NCBI RefSeq assembly: GCF_011170125.1 | Contig: NZ_BLLN01000002.1 | Span: 963,501-1,027,500, forward strand | Length of the DNA stretch: 64,000 nucleotides | Origin: Streptomyces diastaticus subsp. diastaticus | GTDB taxonomy: Bacteria; Actinomycetota; Actinomycetes; Streptomycetales; Streptomycetaceae | Direction: 5' to 3' | In this document: piece after piece, positions 1 through 8,440 of the stretch | Layout: each line of letters begins with the position of its first letter | Position numbering within the stretch: the stretch's first letter is position 1 | The notes under the pieces: model-generated | The model's input: only the letters and a program-made list of their open reading frames with translations | What the model was told of the DNA's origin: nothing | Databases searched by the model: none | Translations under genes and position numbers: made by a program

Positions 1-810
1 GCCGTCGCCGTCGACGTCCGCGGGTACGGCCGTTCCTCCCGTCCCGCCGATCCGGCCGCGTACCGCATGACGGAGCTGGTCGCGGACAGCGTCGCCGTCG
101 TCCACGCCCTCGGCGAGCGCACCGCGGTCGTCGTCGGCCACGACTGGGGCTCGCGCATCGCCGCCGACGCGGCTCTGACGAGGCCGGACGTCTTCCGCGC
201 CGCCGCCCTCCTGAGCGTCCCCTACGAGCCGCACGGCGGGCCGCGTCCCAGTGAGGTGTTCGCGAGGATGGGCGGCGAGGACGAGTTCTACGTCTCGTAC
301 TTCCAGGAGCCCGGTCGCGCCGAGGCGGAGATCGAGCCGGACGTACGGGGCTGGCTCGGCGGGATCTACGCCGCGCTCTCCGCCGACACCATGCCCGGCC
401 CCGACGAGCCGGACCCGCACTTCGTCACCCGGGGCGGCACCATGCGCGGGCGCTTCCCGGCCGGTCGACGTCCCGCCTGGCTCACCGAGGCGGACCTGGA
501 CTTCTACGCGGGCGAGTTCGAACGGACCGGGCTGACCGGCGCGCTCAACCGCTACCGGAACATGGACCGCGACTGGGAGGACTTCGCCGCGTACGAGGGC
601 GCGCCGCTCACCCAGCCGACCCTCTTCCTCGGCGGTGCCCTCGACGCCTCCACCACCTGGCTCAGCGCCGCCATCGACGCCTACCCCCGCACGCTCCCCG
701 GGCTGGTCGCCTCGCACCTGCTCGACGGCAGCGGTCACTGGCTCCAGCAGGAACGCCCCGCCGAGGTGAACCACCTGCTGACCACCTGGCTCGCCGGGCT
801 GCCCGGCTGA
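1..810 (+). CDS. alpha/beta hydrolase, epoxide-hydrolase-like (5' end outside window)
   Basis: The reading frame is open from base 1, so the gene begins upstream and its N-terminus is missing. The visible part starts with DVRGYGRSSRP, the loop before the nucleophile in epoxide hydrolases. The nucleophile motif GHDWGS follows, with Asp as nucleophile, which favours epoxide hydrolase or haloalkane dehalogenase chemistry over esterase. A cap region rich in aromatic residues comes next. Near the C-terminus GSGHWLQQERP supplies the catalytic His. An internal ATG at 67 lies after a conserved motif and cannot be the true start. Substrate unknown; probably a soluble cytoplasmic enzyme. Confidence 0.85.
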   Translation, partial: AVAVDVRGYGRSSRPADPAAYRMTELVADSVAVVHALGERTAVVVGHDWGSRIAADAALTRPDVFRAAALLSVPYEPHGGPRPSEVFARMGGEDEFYVSYFQEPGRAEAEIEPDVRGWLGGIYAALSADTMPGPDEPDPHFVTRGGTMRGRFPAGRRPAWLTEADLDFYAGEFERTGLTGALNRYRNMDRDWEDFAAYEGAPLTQPTLFLGGALDASTTWLSAAIDAYPRTLPGLVASHLLDGSGHWLQQERPAEVNHLLTTWLAGLPG

Positions 811-945
811 GGGCGCGGCCCCTGGCCGGCCCTTGTCCCGGCAGGGTGCCGTCCCGAAGAATGCGGGCGGCCCGCGCCCAGGTCGTGCGGGCCTGCCGCA
901 GACCTCGCGCCCGCCCGCCGCGCGGGCCCCTCGACAGGAGTCACC

Positions 946-1404
946 GTGTCCGACCCCGCCTCCTCCGCCACGGCGGCCCGCTTCCGCGCCGCCGTCGAGA
1001 CCGCGACCACCACCGGCGACCTCACCGGGTTCCGCCCGCTGTTCCGCCCGGACGTCCGCCTGTACAGCCCCGTCTCCTTCAAGCCGTTCGAGGGCGAGGA
1101 GATGGTGCTCGGACTCCTCGGAGTCCTCGTCCGCACCTTCGAGGACTTCCGCTACATCGGAGCCTTCACCGGGGAGGCGGCCACCAGCCACGACCGCGAC
1201 GCCCCGGGCGGCCCGGCGGACGTCCTGCTGTTCCGGGCCGCCGTGGACGGCAAGGAGATCCATGGGATGGACCTGCTCCACTTCGACGAGGCCGGACTGA
1301 TCAAGGAGATCACCGTCATGGTCCGGCCCCAGTCGGCCGTCCAGGCCCTCGGCCAGGCGGTCCTGCGCGGCCTGGTGGAAGCGGGGCTCGTCCCCGGGGA
1401 GTGA
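946..1404 (+). CDS. NTF2-like / SnoaL-like domain protein
   Basis: A 152-aa protein starting at GTG, preceded by ACAGGAG seven to eight bases upstream. Length and the alternating helix and beta pattern (RFRAAVETAT, then FRPLFRPDVRLYSP, then FKPFEGEEMV, ending with IHGMDLLHFDEAGLIKEITV) fit the NTF2-like or SnoaL fold, a cone-shaped barrel used by many small-molecule enzymes and by binding proteins. The pocket residues needed to predict a reaction cannot be identified by eye. It follows the hydrolase after 135 bp on the same strand and may be co-transcribed. Function unassigned. Confidence 0.8.
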   Translation: MSDPASSATAARFRAAVETATTTGDLTGFRPLFRPDVRLYSPVSFKPFEGEEMVLGLLGVLVRTFEDFRYIGAFTGEAATSHDRDAPGGPADVLLFRAAVDGKEIHGMDLLHFDEAGLIKEITVMVRPQSAVQALGQAVLRGLVEAGLVPGE

Positions 1405-1598
1405 GGGAGCGGGGAACGGGCGAGCGGCACGGCTCCCCTGGCGCCCGGGGCGGCCACGACGGCCCCGGGCGCGTCATCCCAACGGCCCCCGCCAGATCGT
1501 GCCCGGCCCCGCAGCGCCGAAGGCTCACAGGACAGGACCGCTCAGGACCGCTCAGGGCTCAGCCGCCTCGAGTCCCGACCCTGCCGAGGAGCCACCCG

Positions 1599-2189
1599 AT
1601 GACCTCCCCGCCCGATCCCGGCGCCCACTCCGACCCCGAGCAGCCGCGCCCCGTACCGCCGGCTCCGCCCCAGTTCGGCAGCGGGCTGCCCGGGCTGGAG
1701 CAGGCGGACGAGCCGTGGCAGCGCCTCGACGGACCCTCCGCCCCGGCGCCCGCCCCCGACCCGCACGGCGGCTGGCGCACCGAGGGCCTGGTCTTCGCGG
1801 GCGTCCTGATGCTCTGCCAAGGCGTCCTCGCCGCCCTCCAGGGCGTCGCGGGCCTGGTCGGCGACCCGTTCTACGAGGAGGTGGCCGACTACACCTACCG
1901 GATCAGCCTCACCGGCTGGGGCGTCATCCACCTCGTCCTCGGCGTGGCCGTCGCCGTCACCGGCGCGGGCATCCTCCGGCGCGCCCGCTGGGCGAGGCTG
2001 CCCGGCCTCTTCTTCGCCGCGCTGAGCCTCGTCGCCCAGTTCCTCTTCCTGCCCTACCAGCCGGTGTGGTCGATCATCGTGATCGCCCTGGACGTCTTCA
2101 TCATCTGGGCCCTCGCCTCCGCTCCGGGCGGCGGAGCGGGGAACGGGCGCCGCCGCAAGGGCATCGCCCGTCCGAACCCCAGTCCGTAA
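1599..2189 (+). CDS. DUF7144-type integral membrane protein
   Basis: A 196-aa protein starting at ATG 1599 behind GAGGAG. The first ~65 residues are Pro-, Gly- and Asp-rich and probably disordered. Four hydrophobic segments follow: around VLMLCQGVLAALQGVAGL, WGVIHLVLGVAVAVTGA, LPGLFFAALSLVAQFLFL and SIIVIALDVFIIWALA. The GWGVIHL, RARWAR and YQPVWSIIVIALDVFIIWAL motifs are typical of the small actinobacterial DUF7144 membrane family, whose role is unknown. A longer upstream reading frame runs into the preceding intergenic region; the RBS and family length support this start. Confidence 0.8.
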   Translation: MTSPPDPGAHSDPEQPRPVPPAPPQFGSGLPGLEQADEPWQRLDGPSAPAPAPDPHGGWRTEGLVFAGVLMLCQGVLAALQGVAGLVGDPFYEEVADYTYRISLTGWGVIHLVLGVAVAVTGAGILRRARWARLPGLFFAALSLVAQFLFLPYQPVWSIIVIALDVFIIWALASAPGGGAGNGRRRKGIARPNPSP

Positions 2190-2199
2190 GATGCGGGCC

Positions 2200-2814
2200 A
2201 TGACGGCCGACGCCTCGAACACACCAGTCCCGCGGGACCAGCTCCGCGTCTCCCACGACGAGCGTGACAAGGTCGTGGAGCAGCTCCGCGACGCGGCCGC
2301 CGACGGGCGGCTGGACATCGACGAACTGGAGGACCGCGTCGGCCGCGCCCTCACCGCCAAGACCTACGGCGAGCTGGCCCCCCTCACCGCCGACCTCCCC
2401 GTGCCCGCGGCCCACACCCCGATCCCGCCGCTGGTCATCAAGAGCGGCATGCAGGGGGCCTCCCGTACCGGCCGCTGGAAGGTTCCCGCCAAGATCACCG
2501 CACACGGCGGCATGGCGGGTGTCCGCCTCGACTTCACCCGCGTCGAATGCCCTCTCCCCGAGGTCGAGATCGAGGCGTACGGCGAGATGGCCGGCGTGAC
2601 GATCGTCGTCCCCGAAGGCTGGTTCGTGGACTCCGACGGCGTCGACCCCGGCATAGGCGGCCTCCGCAACAAGACCCTCCACCCCGAGACCCGCACCCCC
2701 GGCACCCCCGTCATCCGCGTCACCGGTACCGGCGGCATGGCGGGCGTCACCATCCGCCACCCGAACTACCTGGAACGGCGGAGGCTGGAGAAGGCGAAGG
2801 CGCAGGGACGATAA
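2200..2814 (+). CDS. DUF1707 domain protein with LiaF-like C-terminal region
   Basis: A 204-aa protein. The N-terminus VPRDQLRVSHDERDKVVEQL begins the DUF1707 (SHOCT-like) helical domain, which continues through DGRLDIDELEDRVGRAL and ends near TYGELAPLTADLP. Residues ~80-195 form a beta-rich region with repeated GGMAGV and GEMAGVTIVVP motifs, like the C-terminal domain of LiaF/cell-wall-response proteins. ATG codons occur at 2191 and 2200; the second is preferred because most family members begin MTxx-S/N-TPVPRD. It starts 10 bp after the membrane protein, so the two are likely one transcript. The family is linked to membrane or envelope signalling, but no specific role can be given here. Confidence 0.85.
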   Translation: MTADASNTPVPRDQLRVSHDERDKVVEQLRDAAADGRLDIDELEDRVGRALTAKTYGELAPLTADLPVPAAHTPIPPLVIKSGMQGASRTGRWKVPAKITAHGGMAGVRLDFTRVECPLPEVEIEAYGEMAGVTIVVPEGWFVDSDGVDPGIGGLRNKTLHPETRTPGTPVIRVTGTGGMAGVTIRHPNYLERRRLEKAKAQGR

Positions 2815-2921
2815 GGGGACGCACGGCCCCACCGTGACAAGGGGGCCCGGGGAGTCGCCCACCACCACGGCCGGGGCGTCAGGTGCATGTCCCCGCGAGG
2901 GCGCGGTGTGAGGGCGCCGCC

Positions 2922-4019
2922 TCAGGCGGCGACGATCCCGGCCCTCGCGTCCTTTCCCTCCGACAGGAACATCGCCACGCCCCGCCCCTCCTCCGTCACC
3001 TCGTCCTTCTCCGCCCGCGTCAGCCGCCGCACAGGGCGCACCACCACCCCCGTCTCCCCGGCCGACCACGTCGCGGCCACGCGCCCGTCCACCAGCACCA
3101 TCCGCTCCCCGGCCACCGACAGCCCGCGGTGGGCGTCGTCGATGACGCGGGAGCGGTCGTGGTAGCCGAGGACGGCGTTGTCGAAGGCGGGCAGGAAGCG
3201 GACCGGGGCCGGAGTGCCGGAGTCGGGACGGGGAGCGTCGGGGAGGTCGAGGAGAAGGCGGCCGCGTTCGTCCCGGAAGGAGACCAGCTCGTCCCGGACG
3301 GCGGCCACCGCCGACGGCAGCCCGGCCAGGCCGCACCAGGCGCGCAGATCCGCGGAGGCGGCCGGACCGTACGCGGCCAGGTAGCGGCGTACCAGGGCCT
3401 CCCCGGCCCGGTCGGCCCCGCCCGGCGCCGGCGGCGGCGCGATGTCGCGGCCGAGCCAGGTGGTGAGCGGGAGGTTGCGGACGCCGGCCTTCTGGCGCCA
3501 CAGGCCGCGCGGCGGGAGCTGCGCCATCGGGACCAGCGCGGCCACCACCATCTCGCCGAGCGCCCGTTTCCCCGGCTCCGGCCAGCGGCCGACCAGTTCC
3601 CGCGCCACCTCGGCCATCGTGCGGGGCCGGCCGTCGGCCATGACCGCCCGGGCCGCCTCGGCCAGGTCGTCGAGGTCGACGCCGGCGAGTTCGGCGCGGT
3701 AGACCCCGAGGACCCGCTGGCGCAGCATCGCCTCGTGACGGCCGCGCCAGGCCAGCGCGTCCTCTGCGGTGACGAGGTGGACGGTGCGGCGCATGAGATG
3801 GGTCCGCACCACCTGCCGCCCGGTGAGCAGCGCCGACAACTCCGCCGGGGCGAAGGCGCGCAGCCGTGCGTGGAGGCCGACGTACGGCTCCTGCGGCTCC
3901 TGCGCCTGGAGGCCGCCGAGGTGGGACACGGCGTCGAGGGGCCGAAGGCCCGCCCGGTCCAGCAGCAGCTGGCGGGCCAGCGTGGCGCGGTTGAGCGCAC
4001 GGGTGGAGAGGACGGTCAT
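2922..4019 (-). CDS. winged-helix HTH_42 family protein (AlkZ/YcaQ-like fold)
   Basis: A 365-aa protein with an ATG start. The length, the N-terminal ARQLLLDR...VSHLGGLQAQEP segment and the winged-helix repeats match the HTH_42 family (PF06224). This family includes the DNA glycosylases AlkZ of Streptomyces sahachiroi and YcaQ/AlkX of E. coli. The short LQAQ segment near residue 36 resembles the catalytic Q-x-Q motif of AlkZ-type enzymes, so a base-excision role in alkylation or crosslink repair is possible, but many paralogues have no known activity. Conserved RTHLMRRTVHL and LPAFDNAVLGYHDRSR segments support membership. It is transcribed alone, convergent with the DUF1707 gene. Confidence 0.8.
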   Translation of the reverse strand: MTVLSTRALNRATLARQLLLDRAGLRPLDAVSHLGGLQAQEPQEPYVGLHARLRAFAPAELSALLTGRQVVRTHLMRRTVHLVTAEDALAWRGRHEAMLRQRVLGVYRAELAGVDLDDLAEAARAVMADGRPRTMAEVARELVGRWPEPGKRALGEMVVAALVPMAQLPPRGLWRQKAGVRNLPLTTWLGRDIAPPPAPGGADRAGEALVRRYLAAYGPAASADLRAWCGLAGLPSAVAAVRDELVSFRDERGRLLLDLPDAPRPDSGTPAPVRFLPAFDNAVLGYHDRSRVIDDAHRGLSVAGERMVLVDGRVAATWSAGETGVVVRPVRRLTRAEKDEVTEEGRGVAMFLSEGKDARAGIVAA

Positions 4020-4124
4020 CGTGGGTGACTCCCCGGGGCGGTCTCGTGCTCGTCCATGTCCCAGCCTCTCCTGTGTCGGGCGTGTGGCGTGTCGACGGGG
4101 GCGCCGCCCTCCGGGCCGGCTCGC

Positions 4125-4199
4125 GGCCGTGAGCCGGCTGCCGCCCGGCGGCCGTGAGCCGGCTGCCGGGCGGGGGCCGTGAGCCGGCTGCCGGGCGGG
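4125..4199. repeat. three tandem 25-bp repeats
   Basis: Three consecutive 25-bp units begin GGCCGTGAGCCGGCTGCC at 4125, 4150 and 4175. Units two and three are identical; unit one differs near its end (CCCGGC instead of GGGCGGG). They lie upstream of the HTH_42 gene start and downstream of the DinB-family stop. Probably slippage-derived; no protein or binding role is evident. Confidence 0.85.
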
Positions 4200-4222
4200 G
4201 GCGCCGGGCGGAGGACGGGAGG

Positions 4223-4801
4223 TCAGCTCGCGGTCCGCCCGTCGAGCGTCTCGCGGAGGATGTCGGCGTGGCCCGCGTGCTGCGCCGTCTCGGCGATGAT
4301 GTGCGCGATCACCCGGCGCACGCTGCGTACCTCACCCGGAGCGTGCCACGGCACTTCCGGCAGCGCGTACGTGGTCGACAGGTCGGGGACGGAGGCGATG
4401 ACCTCGTCGGTGCGCGCGGCCGCCTCCTCGTACCGCTCGACGACCCCCGCCAGCGTCTCGCCCGGCAGCATCCGGAACTCGTCCGCGCGCTCGGTCATCC
4501 AGCGGGGCAGTTCCCGGGCGGTGCCGGCGGCGATGTCGGCCCAGGTCACCCCGTCCGGCAGGTCGAACGGCAGCGCGGACGGGCCCTCGGCCATGAAGCG
4601 CGCCCACAGCTCCTCCACGGCGGTGACGTGCTTGACCAGCCCGCCCAGGCAGAGCGCGCTGACGGTCGGCCGCTGCCCGGCCTCGCCGTCGCCGAGCCCG
4701 GCCACCGCCGCGGCCAGCGCCCCGCGCACGGACGCGAGCGCCCCGAGCAGGTCGGTACGTTCCGGGTCGAGCGGGGTGGAAGTGGTGGTCGTCGCAGCCA
4801 C
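4223..4801 (-). CDS. DinB-family / mycothiol-dependent maleylpyruvate isomerase-like protein
   Basis: A 192-aa protein starting at GTG 4801 with AAGGAGG eight bases upstream. It has a four-helix DinB/DUF664 pattern. Likely metal ligands are His in GGLVKHVTAVEELW (about residue 57) and two His in HIIAETAQHAGHADILRE near the C-terminus, the classic three-His arrangement. In actinobacteria this superfamily includes mycothiol-S-transferases and maleylpyruvate isomerases, so a thiol-transfer role is possible; the substrate cannot be told. It is divergent from the WYL regulator, with a repeat-rich promoter region between them. Confidence 0.85.
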   Translation of the reverse strand: MAATTTTSTPLDPERTDLLGALASVRGALAAAVAGLGDGEAGQRPTVSALCLGGLVKHVTAVEELWARFMAEGPSALPFDLPDGVTWADIAAGTARELPRWMTERADEFRMLPGETLAGVVERYEEAAARTDEVIASVPDLSTTYALPEVPWHAPGEVRSVRRVIAHIIAETAQHAGHADILRETLDGRTAS

Positions 4802-4828
4802 AGGGGCCGCCTCCTTCGGGAAGGTGTG

Positions 4829-4930
4829 CGGATGTGCCGATGTGCCCAGGCACGCGGGTGCCGATGTGCCGATGTGCCGATGTGCGGAGGGCGTTCATGT
4901 GTGACCGCGCAGTCATGTGTGACCGCGCAG
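4829..4930. repeat. GATGTGCCG array and an 18-bp tandem duplication in a divergent promoter region
   Basis: Between the DinB-family and WYL-regulator genes, the 9-mer GATGTGCCG recurs as two copies near 4829-4846 and about three near 4859-4886. A perfect 18-bp tandem duplication, TCATGTGTGACCGCGCAG, follows at 4895-4912 and 4913-4930. The repeats could be operator sites for the adjacent transcription factor or simple slippage products. The array is too short and lacks the spacers expected of a CRISPR. Confidence 0.8.
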
Positions 4931-5108
4931 TCGCGCGCGCATGGCGGGCTCGCGGGTGGTGCAGGGGCCGACGCGGCGGCGGGCCGACGGATCGTCGGGG
5001 TCTTCCCGCCGGGCTGCCCCGGGATTGCTCTCTCGCCCCGCGCACACCCCCACCGTCGCACCGGAAGAGGCCAGGATGTGTCCGCTACTCCGGTGCACCA
5101 TGGGAGTC

Positions 5109-6173
5109 ATGCGGAAAACCTCGGCACGGCTGCTGGCCCTGCTCTCGCTGCTCCAGGCCCGACGGGAATGGCCGGGCGCGCTGCTCGCCGAACGCCTCGA
5201 CGTCAGCCCGCGCACCGTCCGCCGCGACGTCGACCGCCTGCGCGAACTCGGCTACCCCGTCGCCGCCGTGAAGGGCCCCGACGGCGGCTACCGGCTCGGC
5301 GCCGGTACGGAGTTGCCCCCGCTGCTCTTCGACGACGACCAGGCGGTCGCGCTCGCCGTCGCCCTCCAGACCGCCGCGATGACCGGAGCCGGGATCGAGG
5401 AGGCCGCGGCCCGCGCCCTGACCACCGTCCGCCAGGTCCTGCCCGCGCGGCTGCGCCACCGGATCGACGCCCTCCGGATCACCGCCGTCGACCGCCCCGG
5501 GAACGTCCTCGCCCCGCAGGCCGACACCGAGGTACTCCTCGCTCTCAGCACCGCCGTCCGCGCCCGCGAAACCCTCCGGTTCGACTACCGCGCACCGGAC
5601 CACGCCCCGGCGTCGCGCCCCGGCACGCCCCCGCCGCCACGCCGGGCGGAGCCGCACCACCTGGTCACCTGGGGCGGCCGCTGGTACCTCGTCGCCTGGG
5701 ACCTCGACCGCGAGGACTGGCGTACCTTCCGCGTCGACCGCCTCACCCCGCGCATCCCCACCGGCCCCCGCTTCACCCCGCGCGAGCTCCCCGGCGGTGA
5801 CGTGACCGCCTACGTCGCCACGCGCTTCCGGGGCGCACACCACCCCGACTCCGCCCCGGACTGGCCCTGCCGGGGAGAGGTCGTCCTCCACCGGCCCGCC
5901 CCCGAGGTCGCCGGCTTCGCCCACGACGGCGTCGTCGAGGAACTCGCCCCGGACCGCTGCCGGCTCACCCTCGGCTCCTGGTCCTGGCCGAGCCTCGCCG
6001 CGCTCATCGGCCGCTTCGACGCCGACTTCGAGATCGTGGGCCCACCGGAGCTGTCGGCGGCGTTCGCACGACTGGGCAGGCGCTACGCACAGGCGGCGGC
6101 CCGGAGCACACCCGGCACGCCCGGACCGCCCCACAGGCCCGGTACCTCGGACGCGCACGCCGACACCCCCTAA
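5109..6173 (+). CDS. YafY/DeoR-type transcriptional regulator with WYL domain
   Basis: About 354 aa from ATG 5109; in-frame ATGs at 5076 and 5100 are alternatives. The N-terminal winged HTH is clear: RLLALLSLLQARREWPGALLA, then VSPRTVRRDVDRLRELGYPV and GPDGGYRLGAG. A WYL domain follows, where LRFDYRAP and HLVTWGGRWYLVAWDLDREDW carry the strand and ligand-binding loop. A WCX-like C-terminal region begins near FTPRELPGGDVTAYV. WYL proteins sense nucleic acids or small ligands and usually repress or activate adjacent genes. The divergent DinB-family gene and the repeats between them are the obvious candidate targets. Its stop codon overlaps the stop of the convergent permease gene. Confidence 0.85.
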   Translation: MRKTSARLLALLSLLQARREWPGALLAERLDVSPRTVRRDVDRLRELGYPVAAVKGPDGGYRLGAGTELPPLLFDDDQAVALAVALQTAAMTGAGIEEAAARALTTVRQVLPARLRHRIDALRITAVDRPGNVLAPQADTEVLLALSTAVRARETLRFDYRAPDHAPASRPGTPPPPRRAEPHHLVTWGGRWYLVAWDLDREDWRTFRVDRLTPRIPTGPRFTPRELPGGDVTAYVATRFRGAHHPDSAPDWPCRGEVVLHRPAPEVAGFAHDGVVEELAPDRCRLTLGSWSWPSLAALIGRFDADFEIVGPPELSAAFARLGRRYAQAAARSTPGTPGPPHRPGTSDAHADTP

Positions 6174-8440
6174 TCCCGCCGCAGCACAGCAGGATCGAGG
6201 TGCCGCCGGGCCATCGGCAGCGCGGCCAGCGCGGCCACCAGCAGCACGCCGAGCCCGCTGAGCAACAACAACGGGAGTCCCTCCCCGTCCCAGAACACGG
6301 CCCCGCCGCCCGTGACCAGGTAACTGGACTCGGCCAGCCGCCCGGCCACCAGCGCCCCGCCGATCCCGACTCCCAGTGGCAACAACACCTGCGCGCACTG
6401 CGCGGCCCGCAGGGTCCGGGCCCGGATGCCGAGCAGGGTCAGAGTGGCCGTCCGGCGCCGCCGGTCCATGGCACGGTCCGCCGCCGACACCAGGAAGGCG
6501 GCCACCCCGATGACCAGACCGAGCACCATTCCGGCCCCCAGCAGGCCCTTGACCGCCTCCAGTTGACGGAGCGACTCGATCACGGTGCCGACGGGGTCGA
6601 TCTGCGCCGTGGGCGCGATCCCGGCGAGCCGGTCCAGCGTGGCGCGGACCGCTTCGGGTTCGGGAGCGCCACTGAGCAGGAGCTTGGCGTCGGCGAAGTG
6701 CGACCCGGGAGGCAGGGCCTTCGGCGGGACGAGGAGGACGGCTGAGGAGAGGTGGGAGGGCTGCGCGACGCTGAAGGTGACGGTCTCCTCCGGGACCGTG
6801 AACCGCGCGCTTCCCGCTGCCCGCCCCGCCGCGTTCCGCAACTCGACCGAGTGAGTGCTTCCGGGCCTCCGCGTGTCCTGCGGGTGCGCGACAGGATCGT
6901 GCAGGGCAAGGGTGCGGCCGTCCACGCAGCCGCGCATGGTCCCCGGCCGGACGAACTTCTCCAACTGCGCACAAGTGGCGCTCACGATCTCCCCGTCCCG
7001 CGACGCCACCTCGGCGACCACCGCGTGCCCGGAGATCCCCTCCGTCCCCGCCATCGCCGCCCGTTGCTCCGCCGGCGCCTCCACGAACGGGACCGCGTAC
7101 TCCTGGCTCGGCGCTGTCCGGCGGCTCACCTGGTCGATCTCGACGAGCACACCCTGGGTGAGGGAAGCCGCGTAGACCAGGAGGACGAGTCCGCTGACCA
7201 CGCGGAGGGCGGCGCCCGGTGCCGTCTCATGGCTCCGCATCGCCAAGGTGAGCGGCAGCCGCTGAGTGGTGGCGGCCACCCGGGCGGCCAGCCAGGCCGT
7301 GACCGGCGGCAGGGCGACCACGAGTCCCGCCCCGGTCAGCAGAGCACCGGCCGGCACCAGGAAGGAGGTGAGGGCGCTCGGCTCGACGTGGACACCGAGG
7401 ACCCCGAGGACGCAGTACGTGGTGACGATGCCAAGGCCCGGCAGGATCAGCAGCGCCGCCGGCCACCGCCGCGGTTCCGCCGGCCGCGCCTGGCGGCGGA
7501 CGGCCAGGGGACGCAGGGCGGCCTCCCCGGCATGCCTCCTCCCGGCGAGGTACGCCAGGGCGGGGCAGCCGAGCAGACAGGCGGCCAGCGTCCCGGCCGA
7601 CGCCGACCCGTCGGCCGGGTACCACGCGAGCCCCACCCAGCCGGTGGGCGCGACGAAGGCGTTGCCCAGCAGATGCAGCCCGATCCCCAGCACGGCCCCG
7701 ACGACGGCGGCGCAGAGAGTCTCCACCGCGCTCACCCGCATCGTGTCCCGCGCGCTCAGTCCGAGCAGCCGCAACGCCGCGAGCCGCCGCGACCGGGCCT
7801 CGGCGGAGAGCCGCACGCAGACCGACAGGTAGACGAAGAGCGGCAGCAGAACGAGGCAGCAGAGCGTGAATCGCAGTGGCGCGACGGTACCGTCATCGAT
7901 CGCCGCCTCGTCGGGCGACACCCAGCGAGACCCGTACCCGAGCACCCCCTCCGCCTCACCGGCCGGCAGTTGCGCCCGCGCGCGCCCCACGTACGCGTAC
8001 AACTCCTGCGGGCCGGTGAGCCCGGCGGGCCCGATGGTGCCGACGATGGCCCCGGGCAGCGCCGCCTTGAGCGCGGGGCGCTCGGCGAGCAGTTCCCGCA
8101 ACGCGGGGGAGACCACCACTTCGCCCGGCTCCGGAATTCGTTCCACCCCTGGCGGGACGGGGGCCGTCCCGCGCGTCGGCGGGGCGACGAAGACCCGGGT
8201 GAGCGGCCGGGAACCGAAGGGGTCCTTGCGTTCCAGGAGGAGCGCACCGGAGGTGGGCCCCTTCTGCGCCGTGCGCCCCGCCGCCCGGCCGTCGTGCGCG
8301 GCAAGGACCGCCGGAATGCTCAGCACGGCGGCGAGACACGCCACGCCGAGCGCGCAGCCGAGGACCATGAGCAGGAAACGGACGCGGGTGGCGCGGGAGC
8401 CCCGGACGACCAGCCGCAGGCCGAGGGAGAAGGGGGTCAC
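6170..8440 (-). CDS. FtsX/MacB-type ABC transporter permease
   Basis: A 756-aa membrane protein starting with a GTG that overlaps the ATPase stop (GTGA). It has the two-module layout of large FtsX-like permeases: an N-terminal TM segment (LLMVLGCALGVACLAAVLSI), an extracytoplasmic domain of ~150 residues, and a block of four TM helices with an RRLAALRLLGLSARDTMRV coupling loop. The second half repeats this: TM helices, a second extracytoplasmic region, then helices around GLVIGVAAFLVSAADRA with a RRRRTATLTLLGIRARTLR coupling loop. Such permeases act with a separate ATPase in peptide or lipid export, or in antimicrobial-peptide resistance. Coupling to the adjacent ATPase and secreted protein suggests export of, or self-protection from, that product (inference). 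Confidence 0.88.
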   Translation of the reverse strand: MTPFSLGLRLVVRGSRATRVRFLLMVLGCALGVACLAAVLSIPAVLAAHDGRAAGRTAQKGPTSGALLLERKDPFGSRPLTRVFVAPPTRGTAPVPPGVERIPEPGEVVVSPALRELLAERPALKAALPGAIVGTIGPAGLTGPQELYAYVGRARAQLPAGEAEGVLGYGSRWVSPDEAAIDDGTVAPLRFTLCCLVLLPLFVYLSVCVRLSAEARSRRLAALRLLGLSARDTMRVSAVETLCAAVVGAVLGIGLHLLGNAFVAPTGWVGLAWYPADGSASAGTLAACLLGCPALAYLAGRRHAGEAALRPLAVRRQARPAEPRRWPAALLILPGLGIVTTYCVLGVLGVHVEPSALTSFLVPAGALLTGAGLVVALPPVTAWLAARVAATTQRLPLTLAMRSHETAPGAALRVVSGLVLLVYAASLTQGVLVEIDQVSRRTAPSQEYAVPFVEAPAEQRAAMAGTEGISGHAVVAEVASRDGEIVSATCAQLEKFVRPGTMRGCVDGRTLALHDPVAHPQDTRRPGSTHSVELRNAAGRAAGSARFTVPEETVTFSVAQPSHLSSAVLLVPPKALPPGSHFADAKLLLSGAPEPEAVRATLDRLAGIAPTAQIDPVGTVIESLRQLEAVKGLLGAGMVLGLVIGVAAFLVSAADRAMDRRRRTATLTLLGIRARTLRAAQCAQVLLPLGVGIGGALVAGRLAESSYLVTGGGAVFWDGEGLPLLLLSGLGVLLVAALAALPMARRHLDPAVLRRD

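Noticed and set aside
4829..4930. CRISPR array
   Set aside because: Units are 9 and 18 bp, directly abutting without unique spacers, and no cas genes are present.
5085..6974. 629-codon open frame on the minus strand opposite the WYL regulator
   Set aside because: Composition-driven: it is the shadow of the regulator and permease genes, shows Arg/Gly/Ala repeats and no domain.
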